Source: Pseudomonas nitroreducens NBRC 12694 (GTDB taxonomy: Bacteria > Pseudomonadota > Gammaproteobacteria > Pseudomonadales > Pseudomonadaceae). From it: a stretch of 64,000 bases of DNA. The DNA is taken from positions 248,001 through 312,000 of the forward strand of contig NZ_BDAI01000005.1 in the NCBI RefSeq assembly GCF_002091755.1, written 5' to 3'. Position numbers and translations under genes: made by a program. The notes under the pieces are model-generated. The model was given only the letters and a program-made list of their open reading frames with translations. It ran no database searches and was not told the DNA's origin. Positions 33,268 to 44,025 of the stretch are shown here, one piece after another (within the stretch, counting starts at the first letter, position 1; each line of letters opens with the position of its first letter).

Positions 33268-34032
33268 TCACCCCTTGCGATGCACCGAGAAGCCCGCCCA
33301 GGCCTGGCTCACCGGCATGATTTCCAGGGTGTTGATGTTGATGTGCGGCGGCTGGTTCAGGATCCAGTGGATGGTCTCGGCGATGTCTGCGGACTGGATC
33401 GGCTCGGCGCCGGCATAGGTCTTGTCGTACTTCGCCTGATCACCGCCGAAGCGCACCAGGGAGAACTCGCTCTCGCACATGCCCGGCTCGAGGTTGGTGA
33501 CACGCACGCCGGTGCCCTGCAGGTCGCAACGCAGGTTCAGCGAGAACTGCTCGACGAAGGCTTTGGTCGCGCCATACACGTGGCCGCCCGGATAGGGCCA
33601 GTGACCAGCAACCGAGCCCAGATTGAGGATGCTCGCGCCCGGACCATGGGCGATCAGACGCGGCAGCAGCAGGCGGGTGGCGTACATCAGGCCCTTGATG
33701 TTGGTGTCGACCATGGTGTCCCAGTCGTCCAGCTCGCACTCCTGCGCCGGGTCGGCCCCCAGGGCGAGGCCGGCGTTGTTGATCAGGCCACGCAGCTTGG
33801 CGAACCTCTCCGGCAGGCGGTCCACCGCTGCGGTCATGGCCGCGCGATCACGCACGTCGAGCACCAGCGGCAGCACCTCGGTCTCGGCGGAAAGCTCCTG
33901 GGCCAGCGCATTGAGGCGCTCCTCGCGGCGACCGGTGATCACCAGCGACCAGCCGTCACGGGCGAAACGCCGGGCACAGGCTTCGCCGAAGCCGGAGGTG
34001 GCGCCGGTAATGAACAGAGTGGGAGTGGTCAT
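33268..34032 (-). CDS. Short-chain dehydrogenase/reductase (YdfG-like)
   Basis: A 254-residue classical SDR. The cofactor motif is TGATSGFGEACARRF and an NNAG motif follows in LINNAGLALGAD. The catalytic serine lies in LNLGSVAGHWPY, and the YxxxK pair in HVYGATKAF. It resembles YdfG/serine 3-dehydrogenase-like enzymes acting on beta-hydroxy acids or 3-hydroxypropionate. The start at 34032 (MTTPTLFITG) gives the usual N-terminus; an upstream in-frame ATG (34056) is possible. Confidence 0.87.
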   Translation of the reverse strand: MTTPTLFITGATSGFGEACARRFARDGWSLVITGRREERLNALAQELSAETEVLPLVLDVRDRAAMTAAVDRLPERFAKLRGLINNAGLALGADPAQECELDDWDTMVDTNIKGLMYATRLLLPRLIAHGPGASILNLGSVAGHWPYPGGHVYGATKAFVEQFSLNLRCDLQGTGVRVTNLEPGMCESEFSLVRFGGDQAKYDKTYAGAEPIQSADIAETIHWILNQPPHININTLEIMPVSQAWAGFSVHRKG

Positions 34033-34547
34033 CACAGATATCCTCTTGCAGGGCACTGCCGTCGCCGATGCATGCCGGGGAGTCGTGCGGTGCGCGTTCT
34101 TGTCGGTCGGCCGAGCATAACAGCCCGAACTCGCCGCGTTGCGTTACAGCGGTGCTGGATAAAACCCGAACAGCCGCGTGAAAGGCCCATGGCTGTGGGC
34201 CTGCCGAGAGTTGCGCCCATCTTGTCCACAGGCTGCTCCACGGTTTCTGTGGGCAAGCGGAAGAGCGCATTCCCCCTGGACGATTTTCAAGCGCTTCAGC
34301 ACAGGCCGCGTCGCCTCTGCGCTGGAGCCGTTCTTCCCAAGGTTATCCACAAGTCTTTCAACGGCTGACGGGGACAACTATCGGAACTGCGGAACTTTTC
34401 CACGAAGTGGTAACTGTCCATCCATACAGGGGTTGCAGGGCAATCGAACAGAAAACGAGCGGTACTGCCGGCGCCCGTTGTCACGCGGGCTCGCAAGGTT
34501 CTCCCAGATGTTATCCACAGCGCCGCCCACAGAATTTCGGGACAACT
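34033..34547. other. Gene-free region with three DnaA-box-like sequences
   Basis: No gene is convincing in this 515-base gap. It contains two perfect DnaA boxes TTATCCACA (34343-34351 and 34511-34519) and the near-match TTGTCCACA (34222-34230), all on the plus strand. CTTGTCCACAG (34221-34231) also pairs with CTGTGGGCAAG (34247-34257) as an 11-bp inverted repeat with one mismatch. No AT-rich unwinding region stands out, so an origin is unlikely. A DnaA-titration or structural role is possible. Confidence 0.45.
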
Positions 34548-35471
34548 TCACTGCAGGAGCAGGCGCGCCGCGACCAGGTCTTCCAGTGCATAACCCACGG
34601 ACTTGAACAGGGTGATCTCGCTATCGTCCTTGCGCGCGCCGCGACCGTTCAGGAGGTCGGCCAACTGACAGTCGATAGCGCGCTCGTCGATCACGCCTTC
34701 GCCCAGGGGAATCAGCAGATCGCCCGCCTCTGCCAGTGAACCTTCGCGGGTGTCGACGACGATGCGCGCACGGCGCACGGCTTCGCTGTCGGTCTCGCGC
34801 ATGGACGGCAGGAAGGCTCCGACCAGATCGAGGTGGCAACCCGAGCGCAGCCAGGCGCCGTGGACGATGGGCTCGCGGGAAGTGGTGACGCAACTGATGC
34901 AGTCCGCCGCTGCCACGCCACCGCGCAGATCGGCACTGGCGTGGACGGGATAGCCTTCGTCCTGCAACTGCTTCACCAGCGCTTGCACCTTGTCTTCCTG
35001 GCGCCCCCAGAGGGCGATGTCCTCGTACTCGCGCACCGAGCAGTGGGCGCGGACCATATGCGGCGCCAGGGTGCCGCTGCCGACGATCAGCAGCCGCCGT
35101 GCGTCGCGGCGTACCAGGTAATCGGCGGCCAACGCGGAGGTGCAGGCGGTGCGCCGGGCGGTCATTTCCGAAGCTTCGAGCATCGCCAGCGGATGGCCGG
35201 TCTGTCCGTCGAACAGGCAGAACAAGGCGGCCACCGCCGGCAGGTTCTTCGCGCCGTTATCGGGGAATACGGTGACCAGCTTCACGCCGATGTCCTGCCC
35301 CGGCCGCCACACCGGCATGGTCAGCAACGAGGCGTTGCCGGGCAGTTCATGACAGCCGCGCACCGGGGCTTCGCAGGCTCCGGCGAGGCCGATGCGCAGG
35401 GCTTCGATCAACTGGGGATAACTCAGTCGTTCGGCAACGTCGGCGTTGGTGAGGAAGCGGAGGTCTTGCAT
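34548..35471 (-). CDS. Ornithine cyclodeaminase / mu-crystallin family protein
   Basis: A 307-residue NAD(P)-dependent enzyme of the ornithine cyclodeaminase family, which includes imine (pyrroline-2-carboxylate) reductases. Motifs: GVKLVTVFPDN, FDGQTGHPLAMLEASEMTARRT and the dinucleotide fold LLIVGSGTLAPHMVRAH. Whether it deaminates ornithine or reduces a cyclic imine cannot be decided. It is downstream of the amino acid ABC operon on the same strand, separated by a hairpin, which suggests a role in catabolising the imported compound. Confidence 0.85.
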   Translation of the reverse strand: MQDLRFLTNADVAERLSYPQLIEALRIGLAGACEAPVRGCHELPGNASLLTMPVWRPGQDIGVKLVTVFPDNGAKNLPAVAALFCLFDGQTGHPLAMLEASEMTARRTACTSALAADYLVRRDARRLLIVGSGTLAPHMVRAHCSVREYEDIALWGRQEDKVQALVKQLQDEGYPVHASADLRGGVAAADCISCVTTSREPIVHGAWLRSGCHLDLVGAFLPSMRETDSEAVRRARIVVDTREGSLAEAGDLLIPLGEGVIDERAIDCQLADLLNGRGARKDDSEITLFKSVGYALEDLVAARLLLQ

Positions 35472-35504
35472 GGAAACCCCTCTTCGGGAAAGCGGTGAAG
35501 GAAT

Positions 35505-35533
35505 CGTAGGAGCGGACTCCGTCCGCTCCTACG
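35505..35533. repeat. GTAGGAGCGGAC hairpin
   Basis: CGTAGGAGCGGAC (35505-35517), a 3-base loop TCC, and GTCCGCTCCTACG (35521-35533) form a perfect 13-bp stem between livF and the cyclodeaminase-like gene. It is a Pseudomonas REP module and could attenuate read-through. Confidence 0.8.
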
Positions 35534-35546
35534 AAAGGCGAAGGCG

Positions 35547-36263
35547 TCAGTGCCCGCCCAGATACGCGTTGCGAACCTCCTGGTTGCCCAGCAGTTCCGC
35601 CCCTGTGCCGCTCAGGCGGATCTCGCCGTTGACCATCACGTAGCCGCGGTCGGACAGCTTCAGCGCGTGGTTGGCGTTCTGCTCCACGAGGAACAGTGTC
35701 ATCCCGCTCTGCGCCAGTTCGCGCAAGGTCTGGAAGATCTGCTTGACCACGATGGGCGCCAGGCCCAGGGACGGTTCGTCGAGCAACAGCAGCTTGGGCC
35801 GGCTCATCAGCGCGCGGGCGATGGCGAGCATCTGCTGCTCGCCGCCGGACATGGTCATGGCGCGCTGGTTGCGCCGCTCCTTCAGGCGCGGGAAGAGGTC
35901 GAACATGCGCTGCATGTCGTCCTGGGCGTGGTCCATGCCGATGGGGATGGTGCCCATCAGCAGGTTCTCCTCCACGGTCATGTCGGGGAACACCCGGCGC
36001 CCTTCCGGCGACTGCGCGATGCCGTTGGAGGCCACGTAGTGCGCGGACTTCTGGCGGATGTCCTGGCCCTTGTAGAGGATCGCGCCGCCCGCCGCGCGCG
36101 GCTGGCCGAAGATCGACATCAGGAGCGTCGACTTGCCCGCGCCGTTGGCGCCGATCAGCGCCACGGTCTCCCCTTCGTTGACGGTCAGCGAGACTTTCTT
36201 CAGCGCCTGGATCGGCCCGTAGAACACATCCACCTCACGGAATTCCAACATCGGCGCCGTCAT
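35547..36263 (-). CDS. livF: Branched-chain-type amino acid ABC transporter ATPase LivF
   Basis: A 238-residue ATPase. Walker A GANGAGKST, signature MSGGEQQMLAIARAL, Walker B LLLLDEPSLGLAP, switch LVEQNANHAL. The ATG at 36263 (MTAPMLEFREVDVFYG) overlaps the livG stop by 4 bases; the longer upstream frame is a shadow. Last gene of the transporter operon, which shares one sigma-54 promoter upstream of livJ. Confidence 0.92.
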   Translation of the reverse strand: MTAPMLEFREVDVFYGPIQALKKVSLTVNEGETVALIGANGAGKSTLLMSIFGQPRAAGGAILYKGQDIRQKSAHYVASNGIAQSPEGRRVFPDMTVEENLLMGTIPIGMDHAQDDMQRMFDLFPRLKERRNQRAMTMSGGEQQMLAIARALMSRPKLLLLDEPSLGLAPIVVKQIFQTLRELAQSGMTLFLVEQNANHALKLSDRGYVMVNGEIRLSGTGAELLGNQEVRNAYLGGH

Positions 36264-37131
36264 GCCAGCTCCTCTTCGTCTGCGCCGAGATAGGCGGCAA
36301 TGACCTTGTCGTTGTGGCGAATCTCCTCCGGGCCGCCACGGGCGATGACCACGCCGTGGTCGAGCACGATGATATGGTCGGAGATGTTCATCACCATGCC
36401 CATGTCGTGCTCGATCAGCAGCACGGTGATGCCGTGGTGGTCGCGCAGGTAGCGCACGATGCGCGCCAGGGCCTGGGTTTCGGCCGGGTTGAGGCCGGCG
36501 GCCGGTTCGTCCAGGCAGATCAACTCGGGCCGGGTGCACATGGCGCGGGCAATCTCCAGGCGACGCTGCTGCCCGTAGGACATCTCGCCGGCCAGGCGGT
36601 TGGCGCAGTCCACCAGGTCCACCACTTCCAGCCAGTAGAAGGCGTGATCCAGCGCTTCGCTTTCCGCGCGGCGGTAGCCGGGGGTATTGAGCACACCGGC
36701 GATGAGGTTGCGATTGACGAACATGTGCTGGGCCACCAGCAGGTTCTCCACCACCGACATCTCGCGGAACAGCCGGATGTTCTGGAAGGTCCGCGCGAGC
36801 CCCGCGCGGTTCACCAGGTGGGTGCCGCCGAACATCTTGTAGTAGAGGCGGTTGCCGAACTGCGCCGGGTTGACGAAGTCGCCGCCCTGGAACGGCTGGC
36901 CGAGCACCTTGATGACGTCGGTGGTGCCGCCCTGGGTGTTGAGCAGGATGTTGCCGCCGGTGGCCTTGTAGAAGCCGGTGAGACAGTTGAACACCGTGGT
37001 CTTGCCGGCGCCGTTGGGGCCGATCAGCGCGGTGATGGAGCCGCGCTCCACGTCGAGGTTGACGTCGTTGAGCGCCTTGATGCCGCCGAAGTGCATCATC
37101 AGGTGCTCGACGCTGAGGATCTTGTCGCCGC

Positions 37132-37135
<4 letters not shown>
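36260..37135 (-). CDS. livG: Branched-chain-type amino acid ABC transporter ATPase LivG
   Basis: A 291-residue ATPase. Walker A GPNGAGKTTVFNCLTGFYK, signature MSYGQQRRLEIARAM, Walker B LICLDEPAAGLNPAET, switch VLLIEHDMGMVMNI. It carries the insertion between Walker A and signature that is typical of LivG (GGTTDVIKVLGQPF...). It overlaps livM upstream and livF downstream, so the whole operon is translationally coupled. Confidence 0.93.
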
Positions 37136-38436
<1,301 letters not shown>

Positions 38437-38438
38437 GC

Positions 38439-39353
<915 letters not shown>

Positions 39354-39488
39354 GATTGGGTACTCGCGCAAGCAGGGCAGGAAAGGCTGACGGCTCGCGC
39401 AATCACCGGCTCGTGACCAGCTGCGCGCGTACCGCCGACCTGCGGGGAAGCCGGCGCCGCGGGTAGCGGCGCCGGCCGGGTCAGGCGG

Positions 39489-40625
39489 TTACTTCTTGAA
39501 CGCGTCGAGCTGGTGGTACTTGCCCTTGTCGTCCCACTCGTAGACCACGTAGTCGGAGACTTTCAGGTCGCCTTTCTTGTCCCACTCCTTCTTGCCCATC
39601 ACGGTCTGCACCGGATTAGCCTTCAGCCAGGCGCTGGCCTTGGCCGGGTCGGTCTTGCCCGCGCCATTGAAGGCGGCGGCCAGGGCCTGTACCGAAGAGT
39701 AGGCATAGAGGGTGTAGCCTTCGGGCTCGAAGCCGTTGGCGCGGAATTTCTCCACCACGGCCTTGCCGTCCGGAATCAGGCGCGGGTCGGCGCCGAAGGT
39801 CATCAGCACACCCTTGACGTATTGCGGGCCGCCAGCGGTGGTGACCAGTTCGTCGGTGACGATACCGTCGTCGGACATGAACTTGGCAGTCAGGCCCTGC
39901 TCGCGCATCTGACGAACCAGCGGGCCGGCTTCCGGGTGCAGGCCGCCGAAATAGACGACCTCTGCGCCCGAGGCGCGGATCTTGGTGACCAGGGCGTTGA
40001 AGTCCTTCTCGCCGCGGGTCAGGCCTTCATAAAGCACTTCCTTCACGCCGCGCTTGTTCAGCTGGGCACGGGTAGCGTCCGCCAGGCCCTGGCCGTAGGT
40101 GTCCTTGTCGTGGATCACCGCGACTTTCTTGGCCTTGAGCACGTCAACGATGTAGTCGCCGGCGACCACGCCCTGCTGGTCGTCACGGCCGCACATGCGG
40201 AACATGCCGGAAAGACCGCGCTCGGTGACCTGCGGGTTGGTGGAACCAGGGGTGATGGCGATGATGCCGGCCTCGTCGTAGACCTCCGAGGCGGGGATGG
40301 TGGAGGAGGAGCAGAAGTGGCCGACCACGGCGACTGCCTTGTCCTGGTCCACCAGGCGGTTGGCCACGGCCACGGCCTGTTTCGGCTCGCAGGCGTCGTC
40401 CGCCTTCACCAGCTTGATCTTCTCGCCATTGATACCGCCGGCGGCGTTGATGTCTTCCGCGGCCTGGCTAGCCCCACGCCAGTACTGCTCCCCGAACGAG
40501 GCGTTGGCCCCGGTGTGCGGTCCTGCGACCCCGATAACGACATCGGCCTGTACTACGGAAGACATGCCCAGCGCGGTGGTGACCGCCAGAGCCAGAAAAC
40601 CTTTTCTGTAAATCTTCTGCGACAT
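39489..40625 (-). CDS. Branched-chain-type amino acid ABC transporter substrate-binding protein
   Basis: A 378-residue periplasmic binding protein of the LivJ/BraC type. Signal peptide MSQKIYRKGFLALAVTTALG... to VQA (about residue 27), then DVVIGVAGPHTGANASFGEQ. The specificity pocket cannot be read from sequence; leucine, other amino acids or related compounds are possible. AGGAG sits 10 bases before the ATG. It is the first gene of the operon livJ-H-M-G-F and is preceded by a sigma-54 promoter. Confidence 0.9.
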   Translation of the reverse strand: MSQKIYRKGFLALAVTTALGMSSVVQADVVIGVAGPHTGANASFGEQYWRGASQAAEDINAAGGINGEKIKLVKADDACEPKQAVAVANRLVDQDKAVAVVGHFCSSSTIPASEVYDEAGIIAITPGSTNPQVTERGLSGMFRMCGRDDQQGVVAGDYIVDVLKAKKVAVIHDKDTYGQGLADATRAQLNKRGVKEVLYEGLTRGEKDFNALVTKIRASGAEVVYFGGLHPEAGPLVRQMREQGLTAKFMSDDGIVTDELVTTAGGPQYVKGVLMTFGADPRLIPDGKAVVEKFRANGFEPEGYTLYAYSSVQALAAAFNGAGKTDPAKASAWLKANPVQTVMGKKEWDKKGDLKVSDYVVYEWDDKGKYHQLDAFKK

Positions 40626-40718
40626 GGAGTTTTGCTCCTGAGGGTTTTTGTAATGGCGCGTTGTATTTCTTGTTGGCGATTTCTCGTGTGCGATTCAGCG
40701 ACTTAGCGATCAATCAAC

Positions 40719-40734
40719 AGCAAGCGGCGTGCCA
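40719..40734 (-). promoter_or_regulatory. Sigma-54 (-24/-12) promoter of the ABC transporter operon
   Basis: On the minus strand TGGCACG-CCGC-TTGCT is an exact match to the consensus TGGCACG-N4-TTGCW. Transcription would start near base 40709, giving an 84-base leader to the binding-protein ATG. The phased repeats at 40805-40902 lie about 95-195 bases upstream of this start. Confidence 0.8.
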
Positions 40735-40804
40735 TTCGTTTTTGTTATTAACCAAGTCCTACAGCGAAAACAGCTCGAGCTGGCAGATATCAAGCCCTAG
40801 ACAC

Positions 40805-40902
40805 GTGCAACCCATTGAAAGCATAAGGTGCAACCCGGAAGCCGAAAGGGTGCAACCAGCCTTCCCGTGAGCTGTCTTTTTCCAGCCACCACAGGCGCAA
40901 CC
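40805..40902. promoter_or_regulatory. Phased GTGCAACC direct repeats (candidate enhancer)
   Basis: GTGCAACC occurs at 40805-40812, 40828-40835 and 40850-40857, and GCGCAACC at 40895-40902. Start-to-start distances are 23, 22 and 45 bases, that is multiples of about 22.5 bases or two helical turns, so all copies face the same side of the DNA. This suits cooperative binding of an activator of the sigma-54 promoter at 40719. The activator is unknown. Confidence 0.6.
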
Positions 40903-41044
40903 CCAACCGTAACCATCGCTGTCACCGAACTGCACATCCGCGGTGCAGACCCGTCGGGGTAACGCACCATAAGAGGCTAGACCAAAGTGCAGCGAGCGTT
41001 GGCGGGCAACCCCGGAGGCGGCTTGCGCCGCCTTCGCGGCAGGC
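40903..41044. other. Gap between the transporter promoter and amaA
   Basis: No gene. It holds the hairpin AGGCGGC-TTGC-GCCGCCT (41016-41033) just after the amaA stop, a possible transcription end for amaA but without a T run. Confidence 0.45.
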
Positions 41045-42328
41045 TCAGATCACCACCCGCAGGCATTGCCCGGCGTGGTAAAGGGAGAAGCCGGCCTCGT
41101 ACAGACAGCTGCGCAGGCCCACGGCGGAGATTTCCTCCATCGGCCGCAGCGGCATCGGCAAGGCGCTGGCATCCCCGTCCAGCAGGAAGTCGGCGAAGGC
41201 CTTGCCCACCACCGTGCCGGTGGTGACACCGCGGCCGTTGTAGCCGCTCATGGCGACCAGCCCCGGCGCCGGCTCGAACAGGCGCATGAGGTGGTCGGGG
41301 GTGAAGTCGATGCAGCCGGTCCAGGTGAACTCCCAGTCCACCTTGCCCAGCCTGGGGAAGTAATGCTGCTGGATGCGATCCGCCCAGCTCTTCAGGAACC
41401 ACGCCGGTTTGCCGGTGCCCTTGCCGAGGCTGCCGAGCAACAGGCGGCCATCGGCATCGCGGCGGATGCTGCTCAGTACCTGGCGGGTATCCCAGGAGCC
41501 CTGCCCGCCCGGCAGGATGCGCGCGGCTTCCGCGCCCTCCAGCGGACGCGAGGCAACCTGGTAGTAGTAACCGGGGAAGAAGGTGCGGCGCAGTTCTGTC
41601 CACTCACCTTCGGTGTAGGCGCTGGAGGCGATCACCACCTGCTCGGCGGTGACCACGCCCCCGGCAGTGATCACGTTCCACGCGTTACCGACGCGCACCA
41701 GGCCAACCACCGGGGAATGGTGGTACAGCTCACCGCCCAGCCCAACGACCGCACGGGCGAGGCCGCTGACGTAGGCCATGGGGTTGAGCGTACCGGCGCG
41801 GCGATCGAGCAGCGCGCCGGCGATCTTGTCGGTGCCGCAGGCCTGTTCGCATTCGCTGCCGGTGAGCAGTTCCACCGGAGCGCCACGGCGCCCCCACTGC
41901 TCGCAGCGGCTACGCAGGTCGGCCAGGCCACGGGCGTTGTGCGCCATATGCAGGGTGCCTTCGCGGCGCGCCTGGCAATCGATGCCGTACTTGTCGATCA
42001 AAGAGAACACCAGCGAGGGCGCGTTGCCGAGCATGCGGTTGACTCGCTGGCCGACCTCCGCCCCCATGCCCGCTTCGATTTCGTCCGGGGGAATCCACAG
42101 GCCGGCGTTGACCAGCCCGACGTTGCGCCCCGAGCCGCCATGCCCGGTGGTGTGGGCTTCCAGCACACAGACCGTCTGGTCGCGCTCCAGCAGATGCAGC
42201 GCCGCGGAGAGGCCGGTGAAGCCCGCGCCGATGACACACACGTCGACCTTGCGATCCCCGCGCAGCTCCGGAGCTTCCGGGCGGTCGGGGGTCAGGTATT
42301 CCCACAGACATTCTTGGCGAAGCGACAT
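41045..42328 (-). CDS. amaA: L-pipecolate oxidase AmaA
   Basis: A 427-residue FAD-dependent amine oxidase. The FAD fold is VCVIGAGFTGLSAALHLLERD, followed by the GHGGSGRNVGLVNAG motif. Middle and C-terminal segments (LLDRRAGTLNPMAYVSGLA, WTGCIDFTPDHLMRLFEPAPG, FSLYHAGQCLRVV) closely match what I remember of P. putida AmaA, which oxidises L-pipecolate to piperideine-6-carboxylate in D-lysine catabolism. The start at 42328 (MSLRQECLWEYLTP) follows AAGGA. Its product is the substrate of the aldehyde dehydrogenase encoded just upstream in the same operon. Confidence 0.88.
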   Translation of the reverse strand: MSLRQECLWEYLTPDRPEAPELRGDRKVDVCVIGAGFTGLSAALHLLERDQTVCVLEAHTTGHGGSGRNVGLVNAGLWIPPDEIEAGMGAEVGQRVNRMLGNAPSLVFSLIDKYGIDCQARREGTLHMAHNARGLADLRSRCEQWGRRGAPVELLTGSECEQACGTDKIAGALLDRRAGTLNPMAYVSGLARAVVGLGGELYHHSPVVGLVRVGNAWNVITAGGVVTAEQVVIASSAYTEGEWTELRRTFFPGYYYQVASRPLEGAEAARILPGGQGSWDTRQVLSSIRRDADGRLLLGSLGKGTGKPAWFLKSWADRIQQHYFPRLGKVDWEFTWTGCIDFTPDHLMRLFEPAPGLVAMSGYNGRGVTTGTVVGKAFADFLLDGDASALPMPLRPMEEISAVGLRSCLYEAGFSLYHAGQCLRVVI

Positions 42329-42414
42329 CCAGCGATCCTTATCGGTGAATCTTGTGAATGGCAGGCGAAGCGTGGTGCAGCGCCGGCCCTCTGACGGGGC
42401 CGGCGCGTTGGTCA

Positions 42415-43905
42415 TCAATCGAAGACTATGCCCTGGGCCAACGGCAGTTCCCGCGAGTAGTTCACGGTGTTGGTCTGCCGGCGCATATAGCCCTTCCAGG
42501 CGTCGGAGCCGGACTCGCGGCCGCCGCCGGTTTCCTTCTCGCCACCGAAGGCGCCGCCGATCTCCGCGCCGCTGGGGCCGATGTTGACGTTGGCGATGCC
42601 GCAGTCGCTGCCCACCGCCGAGATGAAGGCTTCCGCCTCGCGCAGGTCGGTGGTGAAGATGCAGGACGACAGCCCCTGGGGCACGCCGTTGTTCAGCGCC
42701 ACTGCATCGTTGAAGTCCTTGTAGGGCACCACGTAGAGGATCGGCGCGAAGGTCTCGCTGCGCACCACATCGCTCTGCTCGGGCATTTCGACGATGGCCG
42801 GCGCCACGTAATAGGCGTTGGGGAATTTATCGGCCAGTTGGCGCTCGCCGCCGAACACCACGCCGCCTTCGCCGCGGGCCTGCTCCAGCGCGCCCTGCAT
42901 GGCCAGGAAGCTGCGCTCGTCGATCAGCGGGCCGACCAGGTTGCCTTCCAGCGGATGGCCGATGCGCACCTTGGAGTAGGCCGTCTTCAGGCGGCTGACG
43001 AATTCGTCCTTCACCGACTCGTGGGCGATCAGCCGACGCAGCGTGGTGCAGCGCTGCCCGGCCGTGCCGACGGCGCTGAACAGCACGGCGCGCACGGCCA
43101 TGTCGAGGTCGGCGCTGGGCGCCAGGATCATCGCGTTGTTGCCGCCCAGTTCGAGAATGCTGCGGCCGAAGCGAGCCGCTACGCGCGGGCCGACTTCGCT
43201 ACCCATGCGGGTACTGCCGGTGGCGCTGATCAGAGCGACGCGCACGTCGTCCACCAGGGCTTCACCGGCGCTGCGATCGCCGATCACCACCTGGCTCAGA
43301 TACTCCGGCGCATCACCGAACTTCTTCAGCGCGCGCTCGAACAGCGCCTGGCAGGCCAACGCGGTGAGCGGGGTTTTCTCCGACGGCTTCCACACCACCG
43401 AGTTGCCGCACACCAGCGCCAGCGCGGTATTCCACGACCACACGGCGACCGGGAAGTTGAAGGCGCTGATGACCCCGACCACGCCCAGCGGATGCCAGGT
43501 TTCGCGCATGTGGTGGCCAGGGCGCTCGGAGGCGATGGTCAGGCCGTAGAGCTGGCGCGACAGGCCGACGGCGAAGTCGCAGATGTCGATCATTTCCTGC
43601 ACTTCGCCCAGGCCTTCCTGGGTGATCTTGCCGGCCTCCCAGGACACCAGTTCGCCCAAGGCGGCCTTGCTTGCCCGCAACTCCTCGCCGAACAGCCGCA
43701 CCAGTTCGCCGCGACGAGGCGCCGGCACCTTGCGCCAGGCGTCGAAAGCATGGGCGGCGCGGCCGATCTTCTGCTCCACCTCGGCGGCGCTTTGCAGGCG
43801 CACCGCGCCCAGGCGGCTGCCGTCGATGGGAGAGTGGATGACCTGATCGCCACCGGTAACCAGGCGGGCGTCGACGCCGAGGGATTCGAGCAGTGCGGAA
43901 ATCAT
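42415..43905 (-). CDS. amaB: Piperideine-6-carboxylate / aminoadipate semialdehyde dehydrogenase AmaB
   Basis: A 496-residue aldehyde dehydrogenase of the ALDH7 type. The catalytic glutamate is in LELGGNNA and the catalytic cysteine in GTAGQRCTTLRR, the ALDH7-specific variant of the usual motif; SATGSTRMG matches the cofactor loop. It oxidises the open-chain form of piperideine-6-carboxylate to 2-aminoadipate. The start at 43905 (MISALLESLGVD) follows GGAG. It is first in the amaB-amaA operon and is divergent from the LysR gene. Confidence 0.92.
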   Translation of the reverse strand: MISALLESLGVDARLVTGGDQVIHSPIDGSRLGAVRLQSAAEVEQKIGRAAHAFDAWRKVPAPRRGELVRLFGEELRASKAALGELVSWEAGKITQEGLGEVQEMIDICDFAVGLSRQLYGLTIASERPGHHMRETWHPLGVVGVISAFNFPVAVWSWNTALALVCGNSVVWKPSEKTPLTALACQALFERALKKFGDAPEYLSQVVIGDRSAGEALVDDVRVALISATGSTRMGSEVGPRVAARFGRSILELGGNNAMILAPSADLDMAVRAVLFSAVGTAGQRCTTLRRLIAHESVKDEFVSRLKTAYSKVRIGHPLEGNLVGPLIDERSFLAMQGALEQARGEGGVVFGGERQLADKFPNAYYVAPAIVEMPEQSDVVRSETFAPILYVVPYKDFNDAVALNNGVPQGLSSCIFTTDLREAEAFISAVGSDCGIANVNIGPSGAEIGGAFGGEKETGGGRESGSDAWKGYMRRQTNTVNYSRELPLAQGIVFD

Positions 43906-44025
43906 GCGGACTCCAGTTCTTTTCAGATGACCTGACGGAATGCCAGCAGTAATAAACGGCTTGCCGAGGCACAACAAACGACGTTTCCTATGCACATCAT
44001 TCCGTAAATTCATGAACTGCCCGCC

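Noticed and set aside
34222..34519. A replication origin at the DnaA-box cluster
   Set aside because: No AT-rich unwinding element, too few boxes, and no dnaA, dnaN, gidA or rpmH nearby. Kept only as a possible DnaA-binding locus.
36263..36539. N-terminal extension of livF
   Set aside because: The extra 92 codons are the antisense-like shadow of livG (Arg/Pro/His-rich); the internal ATG with a 4-base overlap gives the standard protein.
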